NCBI GenBank assembly: GCA_001939145.1
Contig: LSRX01000052.1
Location: 892,362 to 956,361, forward strand
DNA from: Symbiodinium microadriaticum
Lineage: Eukaryota > Sar > Dinophyceae > Suessiales > Symbiodiniaceae
Direction: 5' to 3'
Length of the DNA: 64,000 bases
Within the stretch, counting starts at the first letter, position 1. Every line of letters begins with the position of its first letter. The position numbers and the translations under genes are program-made. Positions 18,776 through 28,693 of the stretch are shown one piece after another. The notes beneath the pieces were generated by a model. The model searched no databases and had not been told where the DNA came from. It saw only the letters and a program-made list of their open reading frames with translations.

Positions 18776-18969
18776 CTTCGGCGGAGTTTTGGTGCTTTGG
18801 GGTTCTAATACTCCGACGAGGAGGAAGGTCCTTAAAGAATGGCCATCTAAAGCCTTGCCTTCCTTGGGCATCTTTCTTGCTGGATAGTTGAAGGGGTCTG
18901 GGAAGTAGAGCTGTAAGCACGTGAACAATCACGCTGATAGACGGATAGTGTAAGTAAAGCTACAGTTAC

Positions 18970-19012
18970 CTTAAACCCTAAACCCTAAGAGCCCGAAGCC
19001 CTAAACCCTAAA
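18970..19012. repeat. CCCTAAA-type array
   Basis: Ends 24 bp before the exon at 19037, keeping the upstream orientation rule. Confidence 0.85.
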
Positions 19013-19036
19013 CCGTTGCGGCGTTGGTCGTCGTAG

Positions 19037-19091
19037 GCCCGGAGCCTACCTGGACAAGAGCCTGCTTCCGAATGTGAGCCTTGCATGCAAG
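19037..19091 (+). CDS. Furin-like repeat exon (CEPCM)
   Basis: After GTAG|G the phase-0 frame reads PGQEPASECEPCMQ, giving a C-x2-C pair as in GRxCExC. The exon ends where GTTTTAGGG begins. CCCTAAA lies upstream and a 110-bp TTTAGGG array downstream. Confidence 0.5.
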
Positions 19092-19203
19092 GTTTTAGGG
19101 TTTACGGCTTAGGGTTGGGCTTAGGGCTTTGGGCGTAGGGCGTAGGGTTTAGGGCTTTGGGTTTAGGGTTTAGGGCTTAGGGTTTAGGGTTTAGGGCTTA
19201 GGA
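19092..19203. repeat. TTTAGGG-type array
   Basis: Long degenerate array (TTTAGGG, TTTACGG, CTTAGGG, GCGTAGGG) directly after an exon. The sequence from here to 19505 holds no gene I can support. Confidence 0.85.
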
Positions 19204-19504
19204 TGTGTGGCTATGGCTTTGGCCGGACTTCGAAACAGGGCTACTGTGGATATGATAATATTGCTACTTGTACTTCCAAGCACGCACGTTTAGCCCTGCT
19301 TGAAACTGTCCGCACACTTTAGGATTTAGAGCTGGGTGCCATCTAAGATGCACCGTAAGGCAGTCCTGTCTTAGCACAGTCTTCGTTGGTTACGGGGTGT
19401 ATTGCTCGTGCAAACCGGTAACCAAGGCCGCTGATGCTCAAGAACCGTTCAAACCATCAGAGAGTCTTTGTACCCGGCCATTAGCCCCGAATCCGATCCC
19501 CCTG

Positions 19505-19613
19505 AGGGTCCATGTACCCAAATAGATCAAAATAGTATATACACGGACCTAAAGTAGTCCCTATATAGGTACTTTGGGGTCAAAGCATGTAGAATTTGGG
19601 CACATGGACCCTT
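19505..19613. mobile_element. MITE-like hairpin, GGGTCCATGTACCCAAATAG family
   Basis: Arms GGGTCCATGTACCCAAATAG and ATTTGGGCACATGGACCC enclose AAGTAGTCCCTATATAGGTACTT-like inner palindrome. Good relatives lie at 31321-31420, 47685-47783 and 49931-50030. Confidence 0.75.
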
Positions 19614-19663
19614 AAAGTAAGGCCCCTGGGGGTCCGGAGCTCCTTGTCTCCGCAAAGCACGAG

Positions 19664-19739
19664 GAGCGTTTGCCGCCCGGAGTGTCCCGACGGCTTCTAC
19701 ACGAACGGAAGAGAGGGCGCAAACGGCCGCTTGCCTGGG
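19664..19739 (+). CDS. Furin-like repeat exon (CPDGFYTNG)
   Basis: After CACGAG|G the phase-2 frame reads SVCRPECPDGFYTNGREGAN, the CPDGYYxNG core of the module, and ends at CCTGG|GTTTGGGG. A TTTAGGG-type array follows directly. Confidence 0.65.
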
Positions 19740-20005
19740 TTTGGGGTTTAGGGTTGAGAGATTTCCGGCGAAAGCCGACACGAAACTGGATAAGTTTTTG
19801 GTGCATTGGCCTTTACTTGAACCTCCCCCAAAAGTAGGCACCATAGTAGTCCACTCCCGTACAAAAAACAAACAATTCTTCTACACATTTCTTGGGGTCC
19901 AGATACTTGTAAACCTTTTAAGAACCCCCCCAAATCAAACAAACAGATGAGAAAGTAAACGCCAAAAGAACAACTCCACTCTCCCATTCCCCGGTAAGCA
20001 CCACC

Positions 20006-20120
20006 CAAAGGGTCCTAAGCACCTATATGGCAGAATGTAGGGACTCTATATTAGAAATTACTAATATGATTTAGGGAAGTAGTCCCCGTAGCAGTACTTA
20101 GGACCCCTTGGGCCAGTAAG
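20006..20120. mobile_element. MITE-like hairpin, AAGGGTCCTAAGTAC family
   Basis: Arms AAAGGGTCCTAAGCACC and GTACTTAGGACCCCTTGGG surround CAGAATGTAGGG... Relatives lie at 31907-31999 and 47877-47984. It sits right before an exon. Confidence 0.65.
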
Positions 20121-20134
20121 ATTTGCTCAGCAAG

Positions 20135-20214
20135 GCGGACGCTGTCTCGCTTGCTCGACATCCTGCTTACAGTGTTCGGACAGGGACCAATGCCTCCTTT
20201 GCAAGGCCGGGCCA
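20135..20214 (+). CDS. Furin-like cysteine-rich exon
   Basis: After CAAG|G the phase-1 frame reads GRCLACSTSCLQCSDRDQCL then LCKAGP. The CxxCxxxCxxCxxxxxCxxC spacing is textbook for the furin-like repeat. A TTTAGGG-type array follows (20226-20305). Confidence 0.7.
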
Positions 20215-20225
20215 GAAAGAAGGCG

Positions 20226-20305
20226 TTTGGGGTTTGGGGAGTTCTTGCTTTAGGGGTTTAGGGTTGAGGGCATAGGACTTGGGGCTTCGCTTCGGGCTAG
20301 GAAGA
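20226..20305. repeat. TTTAGGG-type array, degenerate
   Basis: GTTTGGGG and TTTAGGG units after the exon at 20135-20214. The opposite orientation (CCCTAAA) appears at 20404-20470, just before the next exon. Confidence 0.8.
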
Positions 20306-20403
20306 CGGCGTTTGGGGCTGCAGGGGGTAAGGGTCAAGGGGAAGGGCGATTTACGACAGCATTTGCCTGGGATCCCAGAAGCTCACACTCAATGCTGGAT
20401 ACC

Positions 20404-20470
20404 TTAAACCGCTAAACCCTAAACCCCTAAACCCCTAAGCCCTAAACCCTAGACAGCCCTAAACCTTACA
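20404..20470. repeat. CCCTAAA-type array
   Basis: Ends two bases before the acceptor of the next exon candidate. Confidence 0.85.
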
Positions 20471-20472
20471 AG

Positions 20473-20560
20473 GCAGCACCAAGAGACTCCTCAAACGACT
20501 GCTCCCAGGATATGCGGTACCTGGCCCAAGACATCTCCTCGGGTGCCGTGACCTGTGCAG
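20473..20560 (+). CDS. Furin-like repeat exon (KYL-type variant)
   Basis: After ACAAG|G the phase-0 frame reads DCSQDMRYLAQDISSGAVTC, fitting C-x-N/D-x-RYL...GxxC. It ends near GTGCAG at 20560. The next array (20611-20668) is again CCCTAAA type, an exception to the downstream pattern. Confidence 0.55.
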
Positions 20561-21255
20561 CTGGGCCAAAACGCCATTCTCCTGCCCCCTTCTCCCCAAA
20601 TCCGAACACTCAGCCCAAACCCTAAACCCTGAACCCTAAACCCTAAACCGACCCTTAGCCCTAAACCGTTCTTGAAGGATCCGAGGCTCAGCAAGCAGGT
20701 CATAAGTAGGGTTATGGCTACTCTGAGTATAGATGCTTGTAATACTATGTATGTATGTAATACGTAGTTGTTTATACCTTCAACCTGCATTTCGAATCTC
20801 CTAACCTTCCAAGCACGAATGTAGTAGTAGGAGTTCTGCTGTAAGCACCCCTAGAATAAGGTTCACCCAGAATATTTCAGAAGCCCTCAGTAGAGCCTAG
20901 CATGCCACTGGATGATTTGAGGCCACAGAAGAGGTTGTGCGTGTACTCGTCTTGGTTTTCGGCTGAAGCCTAAAGCTAAGCCCCCAACCCCAGGCGTCCC
21001 TTATGATTGAAATTCATTCAGGGTTCAGCTGTATAATAATGCAGACCTCTGATTCATAAACCACCGCTTTGTGTGGGCCTTCATAAAATAGGATCTCTAT
21101 TATACTCCCGTTTAAGGCGGGGGTGTTGAAGAGCCATGGCTCTACACTAGCTAGGTTGTATACATCCAGAAAATGTCGATTCGTAGCTTCATCCACTCTA
21201 TATTAGGGCCCTTTGTTGTCTGAAGCTCTTGTCTTGTATGAAACTAAACTCCCAA

Positions 21256-21362
21256 AGGGTCCAAGTACCCAAAGAGTAGGGTTTCAAGGCCCGAAAACCA
21301 TTCAGGGCATGGATTTTGGGACCGAAAACCTTACTGTTTGGGCACTCGGACCCTCTGGGACT
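21256..21362. mobile_element. MITE-like hairpin related to the GGGTCCATGTACCC family
   Basis: Arms AGGGTCCAAGTACCCAAAGAG and CTGTTTGGGCACTCGGACCCT. The 20670-21255 stretch before it shows no supportable gene. Confidence 0.5.
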
Positions 21363-21727
21363 GAAACTTACAATCAAACCGTTTGGCAGTCAGGGCTTGT
21401 GTTCAATGAGGAAGGCCGAGACTGCTTGTAAGAGGATTTTGAAATGGAAGCTTGCGCGCTAGGTTATGGTAGATGGCGGTACCTTTGATCAGATTTCAGC
21501 GGCCAAAACAGGTACTTGGAAATAGTTTTTGGGTTGCTATAATCCCTAAGAATCAGCTGAAGTTATAATTTCTGAAAGGGTAGCAAGTTCAGTATAGCAA
21601 ACCCTACCTGGACCCTAAGAAACCTACCTCTTATGTTATTAATTATGATTTTCTTATAGAAGTCCTGAAAAAAGTGGGTTCTTGGGGGTCCAGGTAAATC
21701 CTAAACCGGGCTGTTGGAGCCTTCGAG

Positions 21728-21771
21728 GCCTCCCCCTGGAAGCCAACTGCGAGAGGGAAAACGGGTCTTGT
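21728..21771 (+). CDS. Possible furin-like exon (LEANCERENGSC)
   Basis: After CTTCGAG|G the phase-1 frame reads LPLEANCERENGSC. Two cysteines and the adjoining TTTAGGG-type stretch at 21781 support it; it is short. Confidence 0.35.
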
Positions 21772-21780
21772 TAAAAGAAG

Positions 21781-21848
21781 CTGAGGGTTTAGAGTTTAGG
21801 CTCCGGAACCCTCAAACCCTAAAAGCCCTAAACCCTAAACACTAGAAC
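21781..21848. repeat. Head-to-head TTTAGGG / CCCTAAA arrays
   Basis: A TTTAGGG-type stretch (21781-21805) turns directly into CCCTAAA (21808-21848), a potential hairpin forming most of the intron between two exon candidates. Confidence 0.8.
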
Positions 21849-21904
21849 CCTAAAGCCCCCACCCCCGGCACAACAACAGCATGTCGTTTCATTCATGGTA
21901 TCAG

Positions 21905-21969
21905 GGCCTGAGCTTCGAACCCGCACATCGTGCTTCGATGGTGAAGGTAGGAATTCCTGCGTTTCCTGA
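21905..21969 (+). CDS. Possible furin-like exon (SCFDGEGRNSC)
   Basis: After TATCAG|G the phase-1 frame reads LRTRTSCFDGEGRNSCVS, matching xCxxGxGRxSC. It is followed by an A-rich stretch with short CCCTAAA units (21990-22050). Confidence 0.35.
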
Positions 21970-22162
21970 GAGTCCCGATTCACAAAAAAAAAAGCCCTAA
22001 ACCCTAAAAAAAAGAAAAGCCTAAGCCTTGAAGCCTCAAACCCCAAGCCGGACAACCAAACGCCCGAAGACCTTTAAAGCCCTACTCCTAAACCCGAAAC
22101 GCTGGAACCTTAAACCCCCTAATGCCCTAAAACCTATATAAAACCCTAAACCCTCCTCCCAG

Positions 22163-22248
22163 GAAGACACGTGTCCCGACGGCTTCTATCCCAATGGCAC
22201 CAAGGCTATCGGGCGGAGCCTTGGTCGGAGTGCTGGGCACTTGTCGAG
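22163..22248 (+). CDS. Furin-like repeat exon (CPDGFYPNGT)
   Basis: After CCCAG|G the phase-0 frame reads EDTCPDGFYPNGTKAIGRSL, the CPDGYYxNGTxxxGR module. CCCTAAA (22075-22156) lies upstream and TTTAGGG (22262-22350) downstream. One internal GGGCG|G site at 22215 matches where the 50-bp module exons end, so the true exon may stop there. Confidence 0.7.
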
Positions 22249-22261
22249 GTAGGGCTTTGGG

Positions 22262-22350
22262 CTGTTTAGGGTTTAGGGTTTTTAGTTTTTTTTGGGGGTT
22301 TATACAGGGTTTACGGATTAGAATTAGGGCTTAGGGATTAGGGCATAAGG
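22262..22350. repeat. TTTAGGG-type array
   Basis: Follows the CPDGFYPNGT exon by 14 bp. Further on (22350-22545) nothing is supported beyond a possible Cys-rich frame GRCGVVHHCLAQC near 22480. Confidence 0.85.
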
Positions 22351-22544
22351 GCTTAAGAAGGTTTTATTTACCAAAGCTTGTCAAAGGCGTTGAAGGAGCA
22401 ACCTTTTCTTGGCGTATCTGGTATATGTCAAGCTAAGTAAGTGCCTGTTTCCCATTACCTTTGCAAATCTCCTCCGGCCGTTGCGGCGTTGTTCATCATT
22501 GTTTGGCACAGTGTTTGTGATGCCCGACATCAACTTGGCTTTAC

Positions 22545-22650
22545 TACGGTTGATGATATAAATCCTGCATTACCCACAATAAGGAATAGACCATAATTCC
22601 CCTAGCTTAGGGTCCTCAAGGTAAGGCAGGATTTATATCATCAGCCGTAT
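22545..22650. mobile_element. MITE-like hairpin, best copy of the GATGATATAAATCCTGCATTA family
   Basis: 30-bp terminal inverted repeats (TACGGTTGATGATATAAATC... and ...ATTTATATCATCAGCCGTA) match at about 28 positions. The core between the arms is in the opposite orientation to that of the copies at 17309, 41705 and 47029, showing that the loop has flipped while the arms stay. Confidence 0.8.
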
Positions 22651-22756
22651 TTACCCGACAAAATCCGAACCTGAGTCCTTGGAGCAATGGCCAGGCGAAT
22701 CATCACAGGAACCCTGGAGGACCCCTGAAGTGAATCCTCAAAGGATCTCTTCATTA

Positions 22757-22872
22757 ACTAGGTGCCCCAGTAGTACCCTTTTGCCCTTTTTAGTTTGGGG
22801 TCCCCTTGTTAAAACCGAATATTAAGAAAAAGGGTACCCTTATTATTATAGGGTTACTGGGGAACCTAGTTA
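22757..22872. mobile_element. MITE-like hairpin, second copy of the CCxxAGTAGTxCCCTTTT family
   Basis: Arms AACTAGGTGCCCCAGTAG and CTGGGGAACCTAGTT. Internal AAAACCGAATATT is shared with 18432-18540. Confidence 0.75.
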
Positions 22873-23070
22873 AAGCAATCCTCAAATGAACCTGTTCCAG
22901 GATCCTCCTTCTACCCTGAAACAGGGGTAGGGTTTAGGGTTTAGGGTTCAGGGATAGGAGTATATGGTCCCAAATAGGGGGTATTTAGGGTCTAGGTCAA
23001 ACAGAGGGTAGATGGAGGGTCTAGGCTATTTTAGAAAAGAAACTTGAAACAAGACCCCCCCCAAACCAAG

Positions 23071-23145
23071 GACCTGCCCCATGTGTGGCCAGAACTGCAA
23101 GACCTGCCTCTCCGCAGGGCAATGTGCCCTGCATCTTGGCGATGG
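23071..23145 (+). CDS. Furin-like cysteine-rich exon
   Basis: After ACCAAG|G the phase-2 frame reads TCPMCGQNCKTCLSAGQCAL, with CxxCxxNCxxCxxxxxC spacing. It closely parallels LPCGQNCASC at 31445. Upstream at 22926 is a TTTAGGG stretch. Confidence 0.7.
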
Positions 23146-23348
23146 GTTAAGCAAATAGGCTTCCATAATCTTCAATAGTTGCTTTGTATTTTTGTCCAAA
23201 GGGTTATTATATAATTGTATATAAGAACCATTGACACCCCATAATTCATAGCTTTGTTTCTTGTGTTTATCGTATGTTTTTTAGACGCGCTTCTACGGGA
23301 TTTTGAGAGTTGGAGGTAGCTTAGACTTCCTCTTGGCTTACGAAGCAA

Positions 23349-23461
23349 GGTTCAGGGTTTAGGGATTAGGGTTTTAGGGATTAGGGTTTAGGGATTAGGG
23401 TTTAGGGTTTAGGGATTAGGGTTTAGGGTTTAGGGATTAGGGTTTAGGGATTAGGGTTTAG
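23349..23461. repeat. TTTAGGG array running into an assembly gap
   Basis: Regular TTTAGGG/TTTAGGGATTAGGG units break off at the N run. The true array is probably longer than shown. Confidence 0.9.
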
Positions 23462-23721
23462 NNNNNNNNNNNNNNNNNNNNNNNNNNNNNNNNNNNNNNN
23501 NNNNNNNNNNNNNNNNNNNNNNNNNNNNNNNNNNNNNNNNNNNNNNNNNNNNNNNNNNNNNNNNNNNNNNNNNNNNNNNNNNNNNNNNNNNNNNNNNNNN
23601 NNNNNNNNNNNNNNNNNNNNNNNNNNNNNNNNNNNNNNNNNNNNNNNNNNNNNNNNNNNNNNNNNNNNNNNNNNNNNNNNNNNNNNNNNNNNNNNNNNNN
23701 NNNNNNNNNNNNNNNNNNNNN
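23462..23721. other. Assembly gap (260 N)
   Basis: A run of N bounded by a telomere-like array on the left and a G-rich run on the right; size may be nominal. Confidence 0.95.
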
Positions 23722-23777
23722 GGGGGGTGGGGGCGGCGGAATTCACTGCCTGCAGCAGTGAGGTTTTTGTACCGTAG

Positions 23778-23845
23778 ACCTGGAAACTTGCCCTGAAAAA
23801 GATTTGAAATCCTGCAAATGCCAAACCGAAAATGAGTTCTTCTTT
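23778..23845 (+). CDS. Furin-like repeat exon (TCPEKDLKSCKC)
   Basis: After GTAG the frame reads LETCPEKDLKSCKCQTENEF and meets GTAAGG, a canonical donor, at 23846. Cys spacing fits the CPxxxxSCxC part of the module. Between 23850 and 24440 I see no further gene. Confidence 0.55.
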
Positions 23846-24444
23846 GTAAGGCTGTTCTTACCCACGGCCTCGCTAACAACAGTAGCATCAGCGGTACAAT
23901 CGAACATGGTAATGAAGCATAATACTAGTGGGGGCAGACAGTTGTAAAGAATAGTTATCATAGCAGAATGCTGGCAATACAGACTTGTAATATCGCTACC
24001 CTACTTTGGAGTATATAGGTACTGAGAACCCGCTGTGTAAGTAAGTAGACGCGCTAGGAAGGCTCATGATTTTTGTTTTATCTAACCTGTGCTATAGTAC
24101 CATGCAGAGATTGTTCTTAAGGCTTGCAACGAAGTATCCCAATCCTGGTTATAGTACTTAGCTGTCAACTGGCTTTCTATCGAGTTCAACACTTAGGTGA
24201 AGGCTTCGGTTCATGAGATTTATCTTCAATTTTTTGACATTCCTGTTTGGCTTCCGGGGTCAACCACTGACACCATTCTTGCCTCTTTTGTTTTGTTTCT
24301 TGGCCTTTCCTATACATGAGTAAGCAGTTCAAGGAGGCTGCTATGGGGCTTATACTCTACTGAGCAAGCTAGCGTTTGACCCTGACCAACGGCTTTCAAC
24401 TAGGGTTTCTGGTCTGGGGTTCGAGGGCTTTGGCTCCAGAGTTT

Positions 24445-24548
24445 ACGGCCACGGCCGTAATAATTAGAAAAGGGTGGGGGGGTATATTATATTATATCTA
24501 TAAAAAAGAACCCCCAAAACCCCATTCTAATTATTAAGGCCCTTACAT
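24445..24548. mobile_element. MITE-like hairpin, CCTTAATAATTAGAATAGGG family
   Basis: Arms GCCGTAATAATTAGAAAAGGG and CCCATTCTAATTATTAAGGC with a TATATTAT core. The family recurs at 24679, 28560, 35070, 36259, 55340, 60888, 62283 and 63711. Confidence 0.75.
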
Positions 24549-24678
24549 CAAGGGCACAGGGGGTGTGTTCAGAAAGTCAGGGACCCTACAGAGAGCATGC
24601 CGGATCTACGCTCAATGCGCCTCTGCCTTTTAAACTAGATGCTTTGCCTTGAGGGGTTCCGACAGAAGTGGTTAGGGT

Positions 24679-24785
24679 GTAGTATAGAGGCCTTAATAAT
24701 TGGAATAGGGTTTGGGGGTATAATATACTATAAATCTATCAAGGAACCCCCAACACCCTATTCCATTTATTAAGGCCTCTACATT
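24679..24785. mobile_element. MITE-like hairpin, second CCTTAATAATTAGAATAGGG copy
   Basis: Arms TAGAGGCCTTAATAATTGGA and TCCATTTATTAAGGCCTCTA, nearly perfect. It lies about 130 bp after the previous copy and 56 bp before an exon. Confidence 0.8.
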
Positions 24786-24841
24786 AAAGAGTTTATATAA
24801 CTATCGGGTCCACCAGCAAGACCGAGATGCTAAGAGCAAAG

Positions 24842-24891
24842 GTGCACTAACGGCAAGTACTTGATCGCAGACGGATGGTGCGAGGCCGGCG
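24842..24891 (+). CDS. Furin-like repeat exon (CTNGKYL...DGWC), 50 bp
   Basis: After CAAAG|G the phase-2 frame reads CTNGKYLIADGWCEAG and ends exactly where GTTTAGGG begins. It is the clearest example of the C-x-N-x-KYLxxDGWCEA module. Confidence 0.7.
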
Positions 24892-24916
24892 GTTTAGGGT
24901 GTAGGGTTTAGGGGCC
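24892..24916. repeat. TTTAGGG-type array at an exon edge
   Basis: Begins GTTTAGGG directly at the exon boundary, giving a GT donor. 24917-25240 contains no supportable gene. Confidence 0.85.
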
Positions 24917-25239
24917 TAGGTAGGCACAACAGAAAATGTTACACATATGCCTGCAACATTGTGTCCTGGGTCTCTAGTTTGGGCCCCAAGCCCAGAAATT
25001 TTATGTTTAGTCATGTCACTATGTCTATGTTTAGTCTTTCTGTTTCTTTGCTTCAGGCTCCAAGGCGACGTCTTCGGATTCGCGTGCATTGGTGATTTGA
25101 TGTTTGCACCCATGCAAGGTGGCACATGCATGCTGCATGCAAGCTTACTGTAGACTTTCACAGAAGTCGTGTCGTGTCACATGCGTTTACTCGCTTGCCT
25201 TGGTGTTGGCCGGCCTTGAGACTGGTGCGGCAGTGACTT

Positions 25240-26600
25240 GGAATGAGTTTCGGTTGTTGGACGTTGCCGGTTGCTGAGTGTGTGGTGCAATTCCCTGGAT
25301 GATGATGCACATCTTCGTGATGTGCCCTTCCACTGAAAGGTCGTGACGATCAAACCAAATCAATTCCTTACTATGTTCTGATGTGGGAGTTGAACGTGGC
25401 ATTGGTTGCGCTTGTGTTGACTGCGATGCCTGGTGCAAGCGGCCACATGATGATGCACATCTCTGTGATGTGCCCTTCCACTGAGAGTATGTGACGAACA
25501 ACACAATCAATTCCTTACTATGTTCTGAGTTGGCCTTGCATGTGCCGTGGAAGTGGCATGCAATGAACTTCGGTTGTTGGACGTTGCCGGTTGCCAACTG
25601 TGTGGTGCAGTTCCCTGGAGGTTGATGCACATCTTCGTGATGTGCCCTTCCACTGGAAGTTCGTGACGATCAAACCAAATCAAGTCCTTACTAGCAGCCA
25701 CATGATGATGCACATCCCTGTGATGTGCCCTTCCACTGTGAGTATGTGACGAACAACACAATCAATTTCTTACTATGTTCTCAGTTGGCCTTGCACGTGC
25801 TGCAGAAGTGACATGCAATGAACTTCGGTCGTTGGGCATTGCCGTTTGCCAAATCCGTGGTGCAATTCCCTGGATGATGATGCACATCTTCGTGATGTGC
25901 CCTTCCACTGAAAGGTCGTGACGATCAAACCAAATCAATTCCTTACTATGTTCTGATGTGGGAGTTGAACGTGGCATTGGTTGCGCTTGTGTTGACTGCG
26001 ATGCCTGGTGCAAGCGGCCACATGATGATGCACATCTCTGTGATGTGCCCTTCCACTGAGAGTATGTGACGAACAACACTATCAATTCCTTACTATGTTC
26101 TGAGTTGGCCTTGCGCCTGCTGCAAAAGTGACATGCAATGTGGACATTGCCGTTTGCCAAGTGCGTAGTAAAATTCCCTGGATGATGATGCACATCTTCG
26201 TGATGTGCCCTTCCACTGAAAGGTCGTGACGATCAAACTCAATCAATTCCTTACTATGTTCTGATGTGGGAGTTGAACGTGGCATTGGTTGCGCTTGTGT
26301 TGACTGCGATGCCTGGTGCAAGCGGCCACATGATGACGCACATCCCTGTGATGTGCCCTTCCACTGAGAGTATGTGACGAACAACACAATCAATTCCTTA
26401 CTATGTTCTGAGTTGGCCTTGCGCGTGCTGCAGAAGTGACGTGCAATGAACTTCGGTCGTTGGACGCTGCCGTTTGCCAAGTGCGTGGTGCAATTCCCTG
26501 GATGATGATGCACAATTTCGTGATGTGCTCTTCCGCTGAAACGTCGTGACGATCAAACCCAATCAATCCCTTTACTATGTTCTGATGTAGGACTTGAAAG
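25240..26600. repeat. Minisatellite, about 320-bp higher-order repeat
   Basis: About four copies of a 310-320-bp unit, each made of two related half units that contain ATGATGCACATC and GTGATGTGCCCTTCCACTG followed by CAATTCCTTACTATGTTCTG. Starts of comparable points are near 25298, 25615, 25873, 26180 and 26500. Open frames of about 140 residues arise repeatedly on the minus strand (containing HITKMCIIIQGIAP) because of the repeat; I do not regard them as proven genes. Confidence 0.8.
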
Positions 26601-26752
26601 TGTTTCGCTTGCATTGACTCATCAACCCTGTGACGAAGCCCTTGTATGGCATCGGTTTGACGTCTTTCGGGTTGGAAGCTGGAAGGTTCGAGTTTGGTGT
26701 TCCTTCCACACGGTTCCACAGGCTCCAAGACTGGTCAACATGGCGGCTCTGA

Positions 26753-27040
26753 GGCTTTGGGGTGTATATAGCTAGCGGCCCTAATTCTTAAAGTAGGGCT
26801 TTGGGGTGTATATGGCTAGCGGCCCTAATTATTGTAGTAGGGCTTTGGGGTGAATAAACTAGCGGCCCTAGTTATTAAAGTAGGGCTTTGGGGTGTATAT
26901 GGCTAGCGGCCTTAATTATTGTTGTAGGGCTTTGGGGTGTATATAGCTAGCGGCTCGAAGTGTTATAGTAGGGCTTTGGGGTGTATATAGCTAGCGGCTC
27001 TAATTATTGTAGAATGGCTTTTGGGGTGTATGTAGCGGCT
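26753..27040. repeat. 44-bp tandem repeat, seven copies
   Basis: Unit GGCTTTGGGGTGTATATAGC followed by TAGCGGCCCTAATTATTGTA. Copies start at 26753, 26797, 26841, 26884, 26928, 26972 and 27016, so spacing is 43-44 bp throughout. Confidence 0.85.
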
Positions 27041-27154
27041 ACAGGGAGGTATCGTGACTAACGGTTCAGACCTCACAGCTTGCTGTTTGTGGGTTTGTCT
27101 ATGTAGTGACGTTAGCCTCAGGCAGGAGCTAGCTCCGATGACGCCGCATTTCAG

Positions 27155-27204
27155 GATGGTTGTCCGGATGGCTACTATCGCAAGGGTGATGGCGACACAG
27201 GCCG
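27155..27204 (+). CDS. Furin-like repeat exon (CPDGYY), exactly 50 bp
   Basis: After TTTCAG|G the phase-0 frame reads DGCPDGYYRKGDGDTG and ends in phase 2 at GGCCG. Length and phase equal those of the exons at 33885-33934 and 45094-45143. The sequence from 27205 to 28690 has no confident exon; the open frame at 27324-27587 is unrecognised. Confidence 0.7.
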
Positions 27205-27689
27205 ACAACCTGCACCAGTCCACACACATGTACGAAAGCATGTGGGGGCTTACACTAACTTGAAACGGGTGTAAGCGCGTGTGCCATTAGCAATTCTGCA
27301 TTGAGCGTCTTCTGTATCCAGAATTGGCCTGTCTTGGCAGGCTGTTGTATATGTTACATTTGAGCTTGACCTTACGTACACGCTCTTGGGAACACTCTAG
27401 ACATACTTGCACACTGGCAGAGCCGCACAGGTGTAACAGTGTAGGCTTTTCGATAGATTTGCTATCATTGGTGAAGGATCTTGTTTTGACCAGCAGTGCA
27501 TGTCTGGGCCAATTGGGCTCACTTTTGCATTATGCAGTTTTTCTCCGTACATGTGCCATCACTCGCGGCAATGCACAACTTTCATGATGACTACCCTCTA
27601 GACCCTAAACCCTAAGCCAGGAGTAAGTAGGCATACTACTCGTGACTGTCGGGGCTGCCATGAGCGCATTTGCAACTAAACTTAGGGGT

Positions 27690-27790
27690 ACTACTAGAAA
27701 TACTTCCTAGTGTTTGGTTACTATAATCCCTAAGCAACAGCTAACATTTTCAATTGTTGCAATGGTTCCAAGTTCAGTATAGTAAAAGCA
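27690..27790. mobile_element. MITE-like hairpin (CTATAATCCCTAAG type)
   Basis: GGTTACTATAATCCCTAAGC and a partly inverted counterpart near AAGTTCAGTATAGTAA. A relative lies at about 21525-21610. Moderate palindromy only. Confidence 0.45.
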
Positions 27791-28199
27791 TTTGCTCATG
27801 CTGCTTATCTTGCTGCTCTCGGCCAGATTACTGTGGCCCTTTAGGGCTTTAGGGTTTAGGGTTTAGATCGTTTGACCGGCTTTGCGAATTTCGTTTCTAG
27901 AAATTGACTCTTCGGATCCCCGAACCTGTGCAATTGAATAATTAAAACACAAGACGGTATTCCCGGCACACATGACAAGTTCTTTTTCAGGATGTACTGC
28001 AGGGCTAATTAAGGGTTCTGGGTTTAGGGTCAATATTTTGGAAACGTAATTTTGCAGCGCAGGAAGGAGGCCGCTTATGAATCAAAGCAGGCTTCTTTCA
28101 ACAGTCATAGAACTTCCGGGCATGCAGGCTACTTTCAGTTTTGAAGCCTGTATGACAACAAGAGCTGACATCCCGAAAGCCACCTCAAGCAGATGTATA

Positions 28200-28296
28200 T
28201 AAAACCCTACACCCTAAACCCCTACACCCTAAACCCCTAAACCCCTAAACCCCTAAACCCTAAACCCTGAAACCTGAAGCCCTAAACCCTAAACCG
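28200..28296. repeat. CCCTAAA-type array
   Basis: Units CCCTAAACCCCTAAA with CCCTACA variants. It is followed by about 65 bp up to a GGGCAGGTGAGC site that could be an exon end; no module is visible there. Confidence 0.85.
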
Positions 28297-28559
28297 TGGC
28301 CCATATATAATCGTGCAATTCGTGAAAGTACTGAAGCCGCCTGTGGGCAGGTGAGCTTATGTGTACTGCAAGTCAAAGGAAACTACAGGTGGGGAGTTTC
28401 GGGTACACAGGGCTTCTATAAGGCTTCTATAAGGTACGTAGACCTTCTATGAGCCTCCTATAACGGTAACTACCCACCTGGAAATGTCCTAGATCAAGGC
28501 CCCAATTCATCACCATCATCCCATTTCTACCTGATATTCCAAGCCCCTGATCCTGAACC

Positions 28560-28676
28560 AATATAGAAGGCTAAATAACTACCAATATTATTCCTTAGGG
28601 CTTCTTAGTATATTTATACGACTTATAAAGGAGCCCGAAGCCCCATTCTAATAATTAAGGCCCCTACATTACCCTT
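28560..28676. mobile_element. MITE-like hairpin, CCTTAATAATTAGAATAGGG family
   Basis: The right arm CCCATTCTAATAATTAAGGCC is intact, the left arm degenerate. It ends 18 bp before the next exon. Confidence 0.55.
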
Positions 28677-28693
28677 AGCCTCGTGTTTCTCAG

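Noticed and set aside
25240..27040. CRISPR array
   Set aside because: Units are long, diverged and without unique spacers; the genome is eukaryotic.
27324..27587. 87-codon open frame
   Set aside because: No Cys module, no conserved features, no acceptor or donor context.
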